Shown: positions 34,250 to 43,657 of the stretch, one piece after another
How positions within the stretch are numbered: the stretch's first letter is position 1
Layout of the letters: every line of letters starts with the position of its first letter
Source: Myxococcota bacterium
GTDB taxonomy: Bacteria > Myxococcota_A > UBA9160 > SMWR01
Assembly: GCA_022447545.1 (NCBI GenBank)
Contig: JAKVBI010000012.1
Span: 103,452-167,451 of the forward strand
Direction of reading: 5' to 3'
Length of the DNA: 64,000 bases
Translations under genes and position numbers: made by a program
The notes under the pieces: generated by a model
What the model was told of the DNA's origin: nothing
What the model saw: the letters and a program-made list of their open reading frames with translations, nothing else
Databases searched by the model: none

Positions 34250-35140
34250 TCAGGGGTCGCGCGGAAAACCTGCACGTCTCAACACTTCCAGGGCGCCCCT
34301 CCGTTGCAGGGCAGCGAGCCCGTCCTTGTCCCGCACGAGCAGGCAACCCGCGTACCCCATGGCGTTGACGGGAATGTCCTCGACGGCATCTCGGGAGCGG
34401 GCGACGACCCACATCCACTGGCGGGTCAGCAATAGATTGTAGGGAGCTGGGTCGGGACAACCCGCTGCATTCCGCAGTCGGACGTAGAGGTCCTCGCAAT
34501 GGAGCCCGGCTTCCGCGGGCTCGAGGCCCGCGCATTCGGCCACGGCGACGCAGGCGTGAGCGAAGGGGAGCTCCGGCCAGGCAGTCACTCGTCCACTGGG
34601 ATCTGCCCCCCGGAGCAGTGGCTCCAGGGGGATGCGCGCAGGGCCCTCGTCCAGGGGAAGCGGTAGTAACTGCAGATGCTTGTGGGGCTGGCTGGCACCG
34701 GCTGCCTCACCGCCGTTGTAGAAGACCAGGCCGTCGAGTTGACCGAGGCAGTGCCAGGCGGCCTCGAAGTCGGCTGCGGTCAGGGGGTGGGTCTGGGGCT
34801 CGAAACTGCGGGTGACCACCAGGGCGTGATTCTCGACGACATTGAATTTGTTCAGCAGTACCCGGTGTTTCGGCGGTAGATCCCCGACCCACAGATCAGG
34901 TTCGATGTCGAGGAAGGGGTTCCGGTCCTCGGCCACCAGGGTGTTGCCGTGGCGCTCCTTGTAGGTGACACGCTCGAGGACGTGGACAGCGAAGTCCACC
35001 CCCGCATCTCGGAGGGTGCTGCGGTGGGTGGTCAGGGAGAGCCGCGCGCCACTGGCCGCCGAGCGGCGCGAGCGCTCCTGGATGGCGGTCGCCAGCGCGC
35101 CGGGGCGCGCCAGGAGGTCGTCGGGATTCAACGGGTCCAC
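34250..35140 (-). CDS. ATP adenylyltransferase (Ap4A phosphorylase) family protein
   Basis: HIT-superfamily enzyme that phosphorolyses diadenosine tetraphosphate to ATP and ADP. 296 residues from a GTG at 35140. A TTG at 35194 extends the frame by 18 codons, but TACTCT lies 7 bases before the GTG and fits a leaderless start. The catalytic HxHxQ motif is present in SQPHKHLQLLPLP. FLDIEPDLWVGDL and LLNKFNVVENHALVVT match the N-terminal domain of Apa1/2-type proteins. Its length is normal for bacterial members. Confidence 0.88.
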   Translation of the reverse strand: MDPLNPDDLLARPGALATAIQERSRRSAASGARLSLTTHRSTLRDAGVDFAVHVLERVTYKERHGNTLVAEDRNPFLDIEPDLWVGDLPPKHRVLLNKFNVVENHALVVTRSFEPQTHPLTAADFEAAWHCLGQLDGLVFYNGGEAAGASQPHKHLQLLPLPLDEGPARIPLEPLLRGADPSGRVTAWPELPFAHACVAVAECAGLEPAEAGLHCEDLYVRLRNAAGCPDPAPYNLLLTRQWMWVVARSRDAVEDIPVNAMGYAGCLLVRDKDGLAALQRRGALEVLRRAGFPRDP

Positions 35141-35147
35141 CGGGAAC

Positions 35148-35153
35148 AGAGTA
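35148..35153 (-). promoter_or_regulatory. -10 element of the Ap4A phosphorylase gene
   Basis: Minus-strand TACTCT, 7 bases upstream of the GTG at 35140. Confidence 0.35.
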
Positions 35154-35310
35154 CTGAGACTCGGCCCGGGTTGCGCACCCAGCACGAGAATCAAACGCCT
35201 CTTGAATCTTCGCAGGCTCCCCTTCCAACAGTGCTACCCGAGGCGGGGCAACGGTAGTATCGTTTGGACAACCAACCCCCCTGTGCCCCAGCGTCTTTCG
35301 TGGAGACTCC

Positions 35311-37350
35311 ATGACCCCCCAACCCTCAGCTTCCTTGCGGGAGCAAATCGAGAACACACTCCGTTTTCTAGCCGTTGATGCCATCGAAGAGGCTTCGTGC
35401 GGCCATCCGGGCGCGCCCATGGCGTTGGCTGGTCCTGCTTTCGAATTGTGGAACAACCACCTGCGCTTCGATCCCACGGATCCCGAGTGGCCGCTCCGGG
35501 ACCGTTTCGTGTTGTCCAATGGGCACGCATCGATGTTGCAGTACGGATTGCTCCACCTGTTCGGGTACGACTTGTCCATCGATGACATCCGGAACTTTCG
35601 CAAACTCGGCTCCAAGACTCCGGGTCACCCGGAGTACGGGGATACCCCCGGCGTTGAACTCACCACGGGCCCCCTCGGCCAGGGAGTGGGAAATGCCGTG
35701 GGAATTGCACTCGCCCAGCAGATGGCGCGTGCCCGTTTCTCGGTGGATGGGCAGGGGCCCGGTCACAGTTTCGTGTATTGCATTGCCGGCGACGGCGATC
35801 TCATGGAGGGCATAGCGTCCGAAGCCGCGTCCTTCGCGGGCACTCATGCTCTGGGCAACTTGATCTGTCTGTACGACGACAATCAGATCAGTATCGACGG
35901 CCCCACTTCGATCACTTTCCAGGAGGACGTCTCCAAGCGCTTCGAGGCCTACGGGTGGCAGATTCTGAGTGTCGATGGGGAGGACCACGCCGCGCTTTCG
36001 ACCGCTCTGAAGGCGGCGCGGGAGGAAACCGCGCGTCCGTCGCTCGTGGTGATGCGCACGACCATTGGTCTCGGAAGCCCCAACCGAGCGGGTAAGTCCA
36101 AAGCCCATGGCGAGAAACTCGGCGAAGAGGAGCTGGCGCTCACAAAAGAGGCGATGGGGTGGCCTCTCGAACCGCGTTTCCGGGTACCCGACGATGTGCG
36201 CGCATTCTTCGACGAGTGCATTGCAGCCAAGCGGGCTCAACGGGGGGAACTCGATGCGGCGCTGGAAACCTGGCGTAGCGCAAACCCGGAACGAGCGGCG
36301 GCCTGGGACAGCGCGAGAGCAGGAGAGCTTCCCGAAGATCTGGCCGAACAGCTATGTGCAGGGCGTGAGAGCGTGGATGACGCGACTCGGAAACACTCGG
36401 CGGCATCCCTCGAGACCCTCGCGAAGGCAGTGCCGTACCTGGTGGGCGGAAGTGCTGACCTCGCGGGTTCCGCGGCACCTCCGAACCTCAAGGGCCGCGG
36501 AACCGTGGGACCGGGTGCCGAGGAGGGGGAGGATCCCTTCGCGGGTTGCAACATCCACTTCGGGGTGCGCGAGCACGCCATGGGCGCCATCGCCAATGGG
36601 ATTGCGCTGGAGGGAACCTTCCGCCCGTATTGCGGGACGTTCCTGATTTTCAGCGACTACATGCGTCCCTCGATTCGGCTGGCGGCTTTGATGGGGGTGC
36701 CCACGATCTTCGTGTTCACCCATGACTCGATCTTCCTCGGTGAAGACGGTCCGACCCATCAGCCCATCGAGCAACTCGATGCCTTGCGTGCCATCCCCAA
36801 CCTCCCCGTCTTTCGGCCCGCCGATGGGATCGAGACCGCCATGGCCTACGCGTACATCGCACGCCGTAAGGATGGGCCCGGTTTGTTGTCGCTCACACGT
36901 CAGGGGGTACCAGCCCTCGAGCGGCCAGCGGGCTTCACGCCGCAGGACGTTCTGCGGGGCGCCTACGCGGTGCGAGAACCCGGCGATGCGACGAAGGTTG
37001 TGCTGCTGGCGTCGGGCTCAGAGGTGTCTCTGGCATGTGATGCGGCCGCCAAACTGGAAGCCGATGGACTCTCGGCGCGCGTGGTTTCAGTGCCCTGCCT
37101 GGACCTGTTCCTAGAGCAGCCCGACACCTACCGCAGCAGTCTCGTGCCCACTGATGGGACTCCTGTGGTGGCCGTGGAGGCGGGCCGCGGCCTCGGTTTT
37201 CACCAGTTGCTGGGGCCTGCAGGGAGGGTCTACGGGATCGACCGTTTCGGGGCCTCTGCTCCGCATCGCGATCTCGCTGAAGAGTTCGGCTTCACGCCCG
37301 ACCAGTTGGTGGCCACGGTTCGCGACCTGGTGGCGCGTACATCGGGCTGA
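35311..37350 (+). CDS. tkt: Transketolase
   Basis: Thiamine diphosphate enzyme of the pentose phosphate pathway, 679 residues, full length. The N-terminal SCGHPGAPMA-type motif, the GDGDLMEGIASEA...YDDNQI cofactor region (about 160-190), the central LVGGSADLAGS and the C-terminal domain GLDRFGASA-like YGIDRFGASAPH are in order. ATG with GGAG; a TAGTAT -10 lies about 50 bases upstream. It is transcribed on its own. No Calvin-cycle partner (Prk, Rubisco) is adjacent. Confidence 0.97.
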   Translation: MTPQPSASLREQIENTLRFLAVDAIEEASCGHPGAPMALAGPAFELWNNHLRFDPTDPEWPLRDRFVLSNGHASMLQYGLLHLFGYDLSIDDIRNFRKLGSKTPGHPEYGDTPGVELTTGPLGQGVGNAVGIALAQQMARARFSVDGQGPGHSFVYCIAGDGDLMEGIASEAASFAGTHALGNLICLYDDNQISIDGPTSITFQEDVSKRFEAYGWQILSVDGEDHAALSTALKAAREETARPSLVVMRTTIGLGSPNRAGKSKAHGEKLGEEELALTKEAMGWPLEPRFRVPDDVRAFFDECIAAKRAQRGELDAALETWRSANPERAAAWDSARAGELPEDLAEQLCAGRESVDDATRKHSAASLETLAKAVPYLVGGSADLAGSAAPPNLKGRGTVGPGAEEGEDPFAGCNIHFGVREHAMGAIANGIALEGTFRPYCGTFLIFSDYMRPSIRLAALMGVPTIFVFTHDSIFLGEDGPTHQPIEQLDALRAIPNLPVFRPADGIETAMAYAYIARRKDGPGLLSLTRQGVPALERPAGFTPQDVLRGAYAVREPGDATKVVLLASGSEVSLACDAAAKLEADGLSARVVSVPCLDLFLEQPDTYRSSLVPTDGTPVVAVEAGRGLGFHQLLGPAGRVYGIDRFGASAPHRDLAEEFGFTPDQLVATVRDLVARTSG

Positions 37351-37423
37351 AGGGCCGACGAAAAGAGGCTCGTTGGACAGGCCCCTCTCGCTGGAATGTG
37401 GAGAATTTTCCATGTGAGAGGGA

Positions 37424-37451
37424 GTCGGACTGCGTCAAGTCCGCGTCCGAC
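37424..37451 (+). terminator. Long hairpin downstream of tkt, no U tract
   Basis: GTCGGAC/GTCCGAC arms extended by GCG/CGC with one bulged T and a seven-base loop, in the 148-base gap between tkt and the next gene. It may end the tkt transcript (Rho-assisted) or protect its 3' end; no run of T follows. Confidence 0.4.
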
Positions 37452-37498
37452 CTGGCCGAAACGGATTGAGGGCGAGAGAATTGATCCAGGAGGCGTCC

Positions 37499-37813
37499 AT
37501 GGGTGCCGTGGGAATCGTTGGTTTCGGGGCTCTGGCCCTGGTGGTACTGGGTTGGCTCGTGGTTTCGTTCAGCGAGGAGGGGCCCCGGCGGGCCGTTCTC
37601 GAATGGCTGTCGGCCACGTTTGGTTTCGTGGCCCTGGCCTCCCTGTTCGTTCATCTGGCGAGTCAGGCCTACGCAAGCGGGAACACTTTTGCCCTGGTGG
37701 CTTTCGGTTTCCTGTTGGTCATCTTCAGTTCGAGCCTGCTGGTCAGTCTCTTCCACGCTCTTCGGGCTATGCGGGGTGGCGGCGGAGCGAGCGAGGCGGG
37801 CGCAACCCACTGA
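37499..37813 (+). CDS. Small membrane protein of unknown function
   Basis: 104 residues with three hydrophobic segments (about 4-22, 36-57 and 62-85) and a short Gly/Ala-rich tail. The ATG at 37499 has the best Shine-Dalgarno sequence in the region, AGGAGG, 6 bases upstream; an in-frame GTG/ATG 11 codons earlier is less likely. I recognise no family. It is convergent with the gene at 37849 and separated from tkt by a hairpin. Confidence 0.75.
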   Translation: MGAVGIVGFGALALVVLGWLVVSFSEEGPRRAVLEWLSATFGFVALASLFVHLASQAYASGNTFALVAFGFLLVIFSSSLLVSLFHALRAMRGGGGASEAGATH

Positions 37814-37848
37814 TCGCGGCTGGCGCCCCGTTCGAGGGGCGGCCGGAG

Positions 37849-38331
37849 TCAATCGGGCTCGGGTGCGTTGGAGATCCAGGGCGCCAGAGCGCTGAACTCG
37901 AGGGTGACCACGGGTAACCCGCGGAAGTCCTCGGGGGCCAGCGATCGCTCGGTCGAAAAACCCACCTCGAGTCCATCCCCTGAGTCGACCAGGGACACCA
38001 CGGACTCCCGCCCACGGTCGGCTGCGGCTACGGGGGTAGCAGGCCCCTTGGCGATCTTGCCCACCACGTGGAACCAGCCCGCGTATCGGTGGGACCCGGG
38101 TGTGACCCGGCCCAGGTGGCGTACCCCGGATTCGAGCAGGGGGTCCACACCGAGCCAATCGAACAGGTTTAGGATCTCCGGGGTGTAGACGAGATGACGG
38201 ACTGCGGCGAAGTTGAAACAGGGCTCACAACCGCAGGACTCTGCACCACTGGTTTCCAGACCGGCGTAGATCTCCCGCGTCAAGTCGGGATCGACTGCAA
38301 TCGTCCACTTGCCGATCTCGAACTCCAGCAC
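37849..38331 (-). CDS. Conserved-looking cytosolic protein with CxCxxC
   Basis: 160 residues, GTG start. The N-terminal third contains Cys33, Cys35 and Cys38 (SCGCEPCFNFA), a possible metal or disulfide site. No signal peptide or membrane segment. The rest is a mixed strand/helix domain with LDGLEV-like hydrophobic strands. I do not recognise the family. It lies 73 bases downstream of the YkgJ gene on the same strand, so the two cysteine-rich proteins may share a transcript. Confidence 0.7.
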   Translation of the reverse strand: MLEFEIGKWTIAVDPDLTREIYAGLETSGAESCGCEPCFNFAAVRHLVYTPEILNLFDWLGVDPLLESGVRHLGRVTPGSHRYAGWFHVVGKIAKGPATPVAAADRGRESVVSLVDSGDGLEVGFSTERSLAPEDFRGLPVVTLEFSALAPWISNAPEPD

Positions 38332-38403
38332 CCGGATTGCACTCCCCTGATGAGACGAACCTCGACCATTCTCGATCCATTCGATCGATGGAGCAAGGAC
38401 TCC

Positions 38404-38832
38404 TCAGCGCGACCCCGACGTGCCATCGTTGCGTGCCAGGGCCGTGATGGTTTCGGCGTCGTAGTGCTCTCCCCGGTTCATGCCCGGGCAACTTCGCGAT
38501 TCTTCGTCCCAGCGCTCACGCGAGTGGACCAGTGAATTCCAGAAGGGCCAGGTGCGGCACTGCCGCGGGCGCTGGGAATGGACGGTGCAGCCGTGGCCGC
38601 GGGCGTAGAACACGCAATCCCGACTGGGTTTCTCGGTCAGACTGACGTCGCCGCTGCGAAGTCTTCGGGTGTAGCGCTCTCGGAAGGTTTCGGGTGGCAA
38701 CTCCAGGTGATCGGCCAGCGCTTCGATCTCGTCATCGCTCACGAGCACGCTGCCCGGCGAGCCGGTGCAGCAGTTGCCGCAGCGCGTGCATCGGAATTTC
38801 AGGCCGTCCCGGTACCACGGAGCGCCGCTCAC
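38404..38832 (-). CDS. YkgJ/UPF0153 family zinc- or iron-binding protein
   Basis: 142 residues. The family pattern CxxCxxCC is at Cys15, Cys18, Cys21 and Cys22 (RCTRCGNCC). More cysteines occur at CVFYARGHGCTVHSQRPRQCRTWPF, as in YkgJ proteins. Role unknown; proposed metal chelation. Its start overlaps the stop of the sulfatase-fold gene (ATGA), so they form one transcription unit. Confidence 0.9.
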   Translation of the reverse strand: MSGAPWYRDGLKFRCTRCGNCCTGSPGSVLVSDDEIEALADHLELPPETFRERYTRRLRSGDVSLTEKPSRDCVFYARGHGCTVHSQRPRQCRTWPFWNSLVHSRERWDEESRSCPGMNRGEHYDAETITALARNDGTSGSR

Positions 38833-40403
38833 GGTTCGGGCTCCATCGGGGGCGGGTTCTCACCGTCGAGATCCCCGGTTTCGAGGTAGCCCAGGGCTTG
38901 CAGTTCCCGCAGTGTCTCTGCACCCACCTGTCGGACCGTGCCCTCGTCGATTGCCGCCAGCCGTCGGCTTCGCCGGGCGCGATCTTCGGCGTGAAGGGCA
39001 TCGGCCCGGGCCCGCATACGTTCCACCACGTCGGGCTGTTCTGCGGCGAGGTCTCGAGTCTCGCCAGGGTCCGCGACGAGGTCGAACAGTTCCGCGCTCT
39101 GTGGGCGCAGGATCAGCTTGTAGCGCCCATCGACCAGGGCCGCGAAGCCGTCGTCACGCGCGGTGGCCACGAGATACTGGACGCGCTTTGCCTGGTCGGA
39201 CTGGCCGTGGAGCAGCGCGTGGAGGCTCTGGCCCTGATCGCTGGAGGCCGGTGACAAGCCCAGCAGAACTCGCAGAGTGGGCACGAGATCGATGTGGGAG
39301 ACGGCCGCGTCGATGCGCTGTCCGCGGGAGATGCCAGGTCCACTGATCAGGAGCGGGATCCGCACGAACTCTTCATAGAGCCAGCGGTCGGCGTGGAAGA
39401 ACTTGCCATGTTCTCCGAAGCCCTCGCCGTGGTCGGAGGTGAAGATTACGAAGGTGTTTTCGCGAAGCCCACCTTCGTCGAGGGCCTTGAGGATGGATCC
39501 CACACGTGCGTCCAGGGATTCGACTTCGGCGTGGTAGAGCGCTCGAACGGCGTCGAGTTCCCGGGTGCTCATGTCGGCGACCCGTGCCTCGAAATCGATC
39601 CAACCACGGGTGGGATCATCCCGTGCGGCGAGTCGTGTGTAGTGGTCGAGCGAGTGGGGAAGGTTTGAGAATCGAGCCCGGAGGCCTTCCATCCAGGGGG
39701 TTGGGGGCGCGTAGATGGCGTGGGGATCCTTGAACCACTGAAGCGCGAAGAAGGGCCCCGTGACCTCCTCGCCGAGGAAGCGCAACATTGGGACGACCTG
39801 GAGATCTCGGAAATCATCCAGCGGCAGATTGCGCTCGCGTGCCCACTCGGTGTGGCGCTCGGCTAGAACATCGGGGCGGTTTACTTCACGACGCTCGAAG
39901 CCCTGGAGGGACCGTGGTTTGATGGCGACGCCACTCTCGACGAAGGCAGCGGTCTGGTAGCTGAGGCTTTTCAGGATCTCAGCCAGGAGGACCTCGCTGG
40001 GAGGGACGAGGTAGAAGCGGTTCGCTGGACGCTTTTGCCCATCGTCGCGGGCGAAGACGGTGGCGTGCTGGCCCGTGAACAGGGTGACGGATGCGGGGAG
40101 GGTCCACCCTCCGGCGCTGTAGGCGCGTTCGAACTGCACGCCGTCGCGGGCGAGGCTGCAGATGCTGGGGGTCGAGGTGGGACCTCCGTAGCACGAAAGT
40201 GCGTCGGCTCGCAGAGTGTCCGCCACGATCAGGAGGATATTGGGGGGCGTCGGCGGCATTTGGGCGGTGGGCACGCAGCCGAACAATGCCACGCCGAGGA
40301 TCGCACTCGAGAGCGAGAGGGCGAGGGTCAAGCGACCCCGGGGTCGGGGGGACGGGTAATCGGTCTGGTGATGAGTTACACGGGCCACGGGACAGGGCTT
40401 CAA
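38829..40403 (-). CDS. Second sulfatase-fold lipoprotein with Thr nucleophile position
   Basis: 524 residues from a TTG. A long N-terminal segment ends in a hydrophobic stretch and lipobox LFGC (Cys43). Metal ligands are Asp62 (IVADTLRAD) and TSDHGEGFGEHGKF. The formylglycine position reads GGWTLPASVTLFTG with Thr101 instead of Cys or Ser, just as in the protein at 28899. The two are paralogues by domain order and C-terminal ending (LGYL). It is coupled to YkgJ downstream. Substrate unknown. Confidence 0.87.
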   Translation of the reverse strand: MKPCPVARVTHHQTDYPSPRPRGRLTLALSLSSAILGVALFGCVPTAQMPPTPPNILLIVADTLRADALSCYGGPTSTPSICSLARDGVQFERAYSAGGWTLPASVTLFTGQHATVFARDDGQKRPANRFYLVPPSEVLLAEILKSLSYQTAAFVESGVAIKPRSLQGFERREVNRPDVLAERHTEWARERNLPLDDFRDLQVVPMLRFLGEEVTGPFFALQWFKDPHAIYAPPTPWMEGLRARFSNLPHSLDHYTRLAARDDPTRGWIDFEARVADMSTRELDAVRALYHAEVESLDARVGSILKALDEGGLRENTFVIFTSDHGEGFGEHGKFFHADRWLYEEFVRIPLLISGPGISRGQRIDAAVSHIDLVPTLRVLLGLSPASSDQGQSLHALLHGQSDQAKRVQYLVATARDDGFAALVDGRYKLILRPQSAELFDLVADPGETRDLAAEQPDVVERMRARADALHAEDRARRSRRLAAIDEGTVRQVGAETLRELQALGYLETGDLDGENPPPMEPEP

Positions 40404-40440
40404 CGTATCACCGGGGCGAGGAGTAGGCGAATCGGGAGTG

Positions 40441-43400
40441 TCAGCGGTAGTCGTGGGAGGGCGGTAGGCCTGCGCGGCCTGTCAGAGCGCGCAACTCCTT
40501 CACGCGCACGTGGACCACGCCATCGACGTTCTGCACGGGGCCCGCGACCTCGAGGATCGAACCCGCGTGCAGAGGCACACGGAAGCGCTCGAAGAAGTGA
40601 GGAGTGAGCACGCCGTTGGACAAGCCGGTTTCGTCCTCGAGGGTGATGAAACAGACCCCTTGGGCTGTCTGGGGTCGTTGGCGCACGATGGCCACACCCG
40701 CCGTGCGTACGAATTGCCCGTCGGGCACCTGACTCAGCTGTGCGGCGCTGAGACAGCCGCGGGCCGCGAGTTCCGACCTCAGGTGGCTCATGATCGGAGG
40801 CCCCACGGTCAGGCCGCTGGCTCGATAGTCGGTCAAGGTGTCTTCGAGAGCGCTGGTTTCCCGCAGAGGGGAGGGGGACTCGCGCGGTGGATGTCCGGCG
40901 AACAGGGAGTCTGGGTCCCGTTCGAGAGCCAGTACCTGCCAGAGCGCCGAACGCCGGGTGTGGGCCGAGCGGTCGATGGAGGACAGGGCGCCCAGACTGG
41001 CCAGACTCTCGAGTTCGTCGCGCCGGGGACCGACCCGCTGGGCGAGGTCGGCTGTGCTGGTGAAGGCGGCCTGTTTGCGCGCACGTTCGATGGCCTTGCC
41101 GGTTTCGCGCCGCAACCCAGCGGCAAAGCAAAGCCCCAGGCGCACGCTTGGAGGGCGGTCGGCGGAGGGGAGGGGTTCGAGGCTGCAGCGCCAGTTCGAG
41201 TGAGCGACGTCGATGCCGCGTACCTCGACGCCGTGGCGCTGAGCGTCCTTGACCAGGGTGGCGGGGCTGTAGAAGCCCATGGGCTGGGCGTTGAGCAAGC
41301 CGGCCAGAAAAGCGGCCGGGTGATGGGTTTTGAGGTACGCGGACGAGTAGGCGATCAACGCAAAAGAGGCGGCATGGGATTCTGGAAAGCCGTAGAGCGC
41401 AAAGGATGTGATTCCGCGCAGGATCTCGTCCTGGGCGTCTCCCTCGATACCGCGTTCTGTCATGCCTGCTCTCAGACGCTGGGCGAGTGTGTCCATGCGT
41501 TCCACCGAGCGTTTGAATCCCATGGCTCGGCGCAACTCTTCGGCCTCTCCTCCGCTGAAACCGGCAGCCGTCATGGCGATGCGAAGCAATTGTTCCTGGA
41601 AGAGCGGTACACCGAGAGTTCGCTTCAGGATGGGCTCGAGACAGGGGTGCGGGTAGGTGACGGGCGACCGGCCGGCACGGCGCTCCAGATAGGGGTGGAC
41701 CATCTTTCCAGTGATGGGACCGGGGCGGATGATCGCCACCTCGACCACCAGATCGTAGAAACGTTCGGGCTTCATGCGCGGGAGGGTGGCCATCTGTGCG
41801 CGACTCTCGATCTGGAAGGTGCCCACAGTGTCGGCCCGCTGGATCATCGCGTAGGTGGCCGGGTCATCGACGGGCAAGTGGGCGAGGTCGACCTCCTGGC
41901 CTTCGACATTGCGGATCAACTCGAGGGTGTCTTCCAGGGCGGCCAGCATTCCCAGGCCAAGCAGGTCGATCTTGATGATGCCGAGGTCTGTGCAATCGTC
42001 TTTGTCCCATTGGACCACGCGGCGTTTTTCCATGGAGGCGGGTTCGATGGGAACCACCTCGTCGAGCCTGCCTGCGGCGATCACGATTCCGCCGGTGTGT
42101 TGCCCCAGGTGGCGCGGAAGTCCCCGTACTTGTTCGACCAGGGTGAGCAACTCTCCGATGCGCGGAGCGCGGGGGTCGACACCGGCCTGGCGGAGGGTGG
42201 TGTCCAGAGCGTCGAGATCGTCTCGGTGCTCGAGTCGGGAGAGCGCGCCGGCCAGGGGGCCGATGGTGTCGGCGCCGAGACCCAGGGCCTTGCCCATTTC
42301 GCGTACCGCCAGGCGGGTGCGGTAGGTGATCACCACCGCCGTCATGGCCGCCCGCTGCGGACCGTATTTCTCGAAGACGTACTGGATGACGCGTTCGCGC
42401 TGCTCGCCCGAGGGCAGGTCGATATCGATGTCCGGCCACTCGCCCCGTTCTTCCGAGAGGAATCGCTCGAACAACAACTCCATGGAGATGGGGTCGACCG
42501 CTGTGATGCCGAGCGCGTAACACACGGCGCTATTGGCCGCCGATCCCCTGCCCTGGGCCAGCATGGGTTGTCGGGTGGCGAAGCATGAGATGTCGTGAAC
42601 GATGAGGAAGTAGCCTGCCAGTCCGAGCTTGCGGATGACGGTCAACTCGCGCTCGATCTGGACGCGGACCCGACTTGGGAGTGGATCGCCGTAGCGGTCC
42701 CGTGCGCCACGCTCGGTCAAATGCTGTAGCCAGGAGTCCTGGCTCTCGCCGTCGGGTACCGGGAACTCCGGGAAGGCGTATCCCAGGTCTCCGAGTTGGA
42801 ACTCACAGCGCTCGGCGATGGCACGTGTTGCAAGCACCCACTCGGGGTGATCTGCGAAGCGTTGGACCATTTCGCTCCGCGGACGCAGGTGGCGTTCGGC
42901 ATTGGGGACGAGTTGGCGTCCCGCGCGGTCGAGCGAGGAACCGATGCGCAAACAGGTCAGCGCGTCGAGTAGACGTCGCCCTTCGGGGCGGGCGTGTCGC
43001 ACGTCGTTGCTGGCCACGATGGGGATGCCCTGAGTCTGGGCGAGGCCGACGGCGCGCCGACTGGCGGCCTCGGCTCGTCGGTCGAGGTGGCGGCACACGT
43101 CGAGCCAGACGTGGTGGGTGCCGAAGACCTGCAGGGTGTGGGTGAGGTGCAGAGGCTGGAGTTGTTCGTCACCGTGCACCAGCGCGACCAGGTCGTTGGC
43201 GTGTTCCTGAAGGTCCGGCCAGCGGAGGTGGGCCTCGCCCTTGTTACCGCGCGCGTGGCCGAGGGTGAGCAGGCGACACAGGTTGCGGTAGCCACGTGGA
43301 GTTTCGACCAGCAGGAGGAGGGGGACGGCCCCATTCGGAGTTTCGGAACCGACCCGTACCTGGGCTCCCACGATGGCCCGTAAGCCTGCTCCTTGAGCGG

Positions 43401-43623
43401 CCTGGTGGAAGCGGGGGATTCCGTAGACACCGTCGCGATCCCCCAGAGCCAGGATCGGATGGTCGAGTTGGGCGGCCCGTTCCACCAGATCCTCGGGGTT
43501 CGAGCAGGCGTCGAGAAATGAGAAGGCGCTGCGGCAGCGCAGTTCGATGTAATCAGATTCCGAGGGGGGCACTGCTTCACCGGGGGGCTGGCGGTCTGCA
43601 TACTTTCGTCTTTTTTTCGCCAT
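40441..43623 (-). CDS. dnaE2: Error-prone DNA polymerase III alpha subunit DnaE2 (ImuC)
   Basis: C-family polymerase of SOS mutagenesis, 1060 residues, the length of DnaE2 rather than replicative DnaE. The N-terminal PHP domain starts ELRCRSAFSFLDACSNPEDLVERA; the palm has GRGSAANSAVCYALGIT and the catalytic aspartates in PDIDIDLPSGEQRE (about residue 395). A tandem helix-hairpin-helix and an OB fold (VRTAGVAIVRQRPQTAQG, FITLEDETG) follow. In many bacteria it acts with ImuA and ImuB, which here lie 5-7 kb away on the same strand but not in its operon. Confidence 0.97.
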   Translation of the reverse strand: MAKKRRKYADRQPPGEAVPPSESDYIELRCRSAFSFLDACSNPEDLVERAAQLDHPILALGDRDGVYGIPRFHQAAQGAGLRAIVGAQVRVGSETPNGAVPLLLLVETPRGYRNLCRLLTLGHARGNKGEAHLRWPDLQEHANDLVALVHGDEQLQPLHLTHTLQVFGTHHVWLDVCRHLDRRAEAASRRAVGLAQTQGIPIVASNDVRHARPEGRRLLDALTCLRIGSSLDRAGRQLVPNAERHLRPRSEMVQRFADHPEWVLATRAIAERCEFQLGDLGYAFPEFPVPDGESQDSWLQHLTERGARDRYGDPLPSRVRVQIERELTVIRKLGLAGYFLIVHDISCFATRQPMLAQGRGSAANSAVCYALGITAVDPISMELLFERFLSEERGEWPDIDIDLPSGEQRERVIQYVFEKYGPQRAAMTAVVITYRTRLAVREMGKALGLGADTIGPLAGALSRLEHRDDLDALDTTLRQAGVDPRAPRIGELLTLVEQVRGLPRHLGQHTGGIVIAAGRLDEVVPIEPASMEKRRVVQWDKDDCTDLGIIKIDLLGLGMLAALEDTLELIRNVEGQEVDLAHLPVDDPATYAMIQRADTVGTFQIESRAQMATLPRMKPERFYDLVVEVAIIRPGPITGKMVHPYLERRAGRSPVTYPHPCLEPILKRTLGVPLFQEQLLRIAMTAAGFSGGEAEELRRAMGFKRSVERMDTLAQRLRAGMTERGIEGDAQDEILRGITSFALYGFPESHAASFALIAYSSAYLKTHHPAAFLAGLLNAQPMGFYSPATLVKDAQRHGVEVRGIDVAHSNWRCSLEPLPSADRPPSVRLGLCFAAGLRRETGKAIERARKQAAFTSTADLAQRVGPRRDELESLASLGALSSIDRSAHTRRSALWQVLALERDPDSLFAGHPPRESPSPLRETSALEDTLTDYRASGLTVGPPIMSHLRSELAARGCLSAAQLSQVPDGQFVRTAGVAIVRQRPQTAQGVCFITLEDETGLSNGVLTPHFFERFRVPLHAGSILEVAGPVQNVDGVVHVRVKELRALTGRAGLPPSHDYR

Positions 43624-43645
43624 TCGTCAAGACGGGAGATGGCGG

Positions 43646-43651
43646 TATCTT
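43646..43651 (+). promoter_or_regulatory. -10 element of the receiver gene, leaderless arrangement
   Basis: TATCTT, 6 bases before the GTG at 43658, in the 34-base divergent gap with dnaE2. Confidence 0.4.
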
Positions 43652-43657
43652 GCCCTC

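Noticed and set aside
37849-38832. A [4Fe-4S]-radical SAM function for the two cysteine-rich small proteins
   Set aside because: CxCxxC and CxxCxxCC do not match CxxxCxxC, and there is no radical SAM barrel in either.
40510-42588. A 692-codon open frame on the plus strand
   Set aside because: It is exactly antisense to dnaE2, whose protein sequence is unmistakable. GC-rich coding sequence of this type often leaves long open antisense frames.
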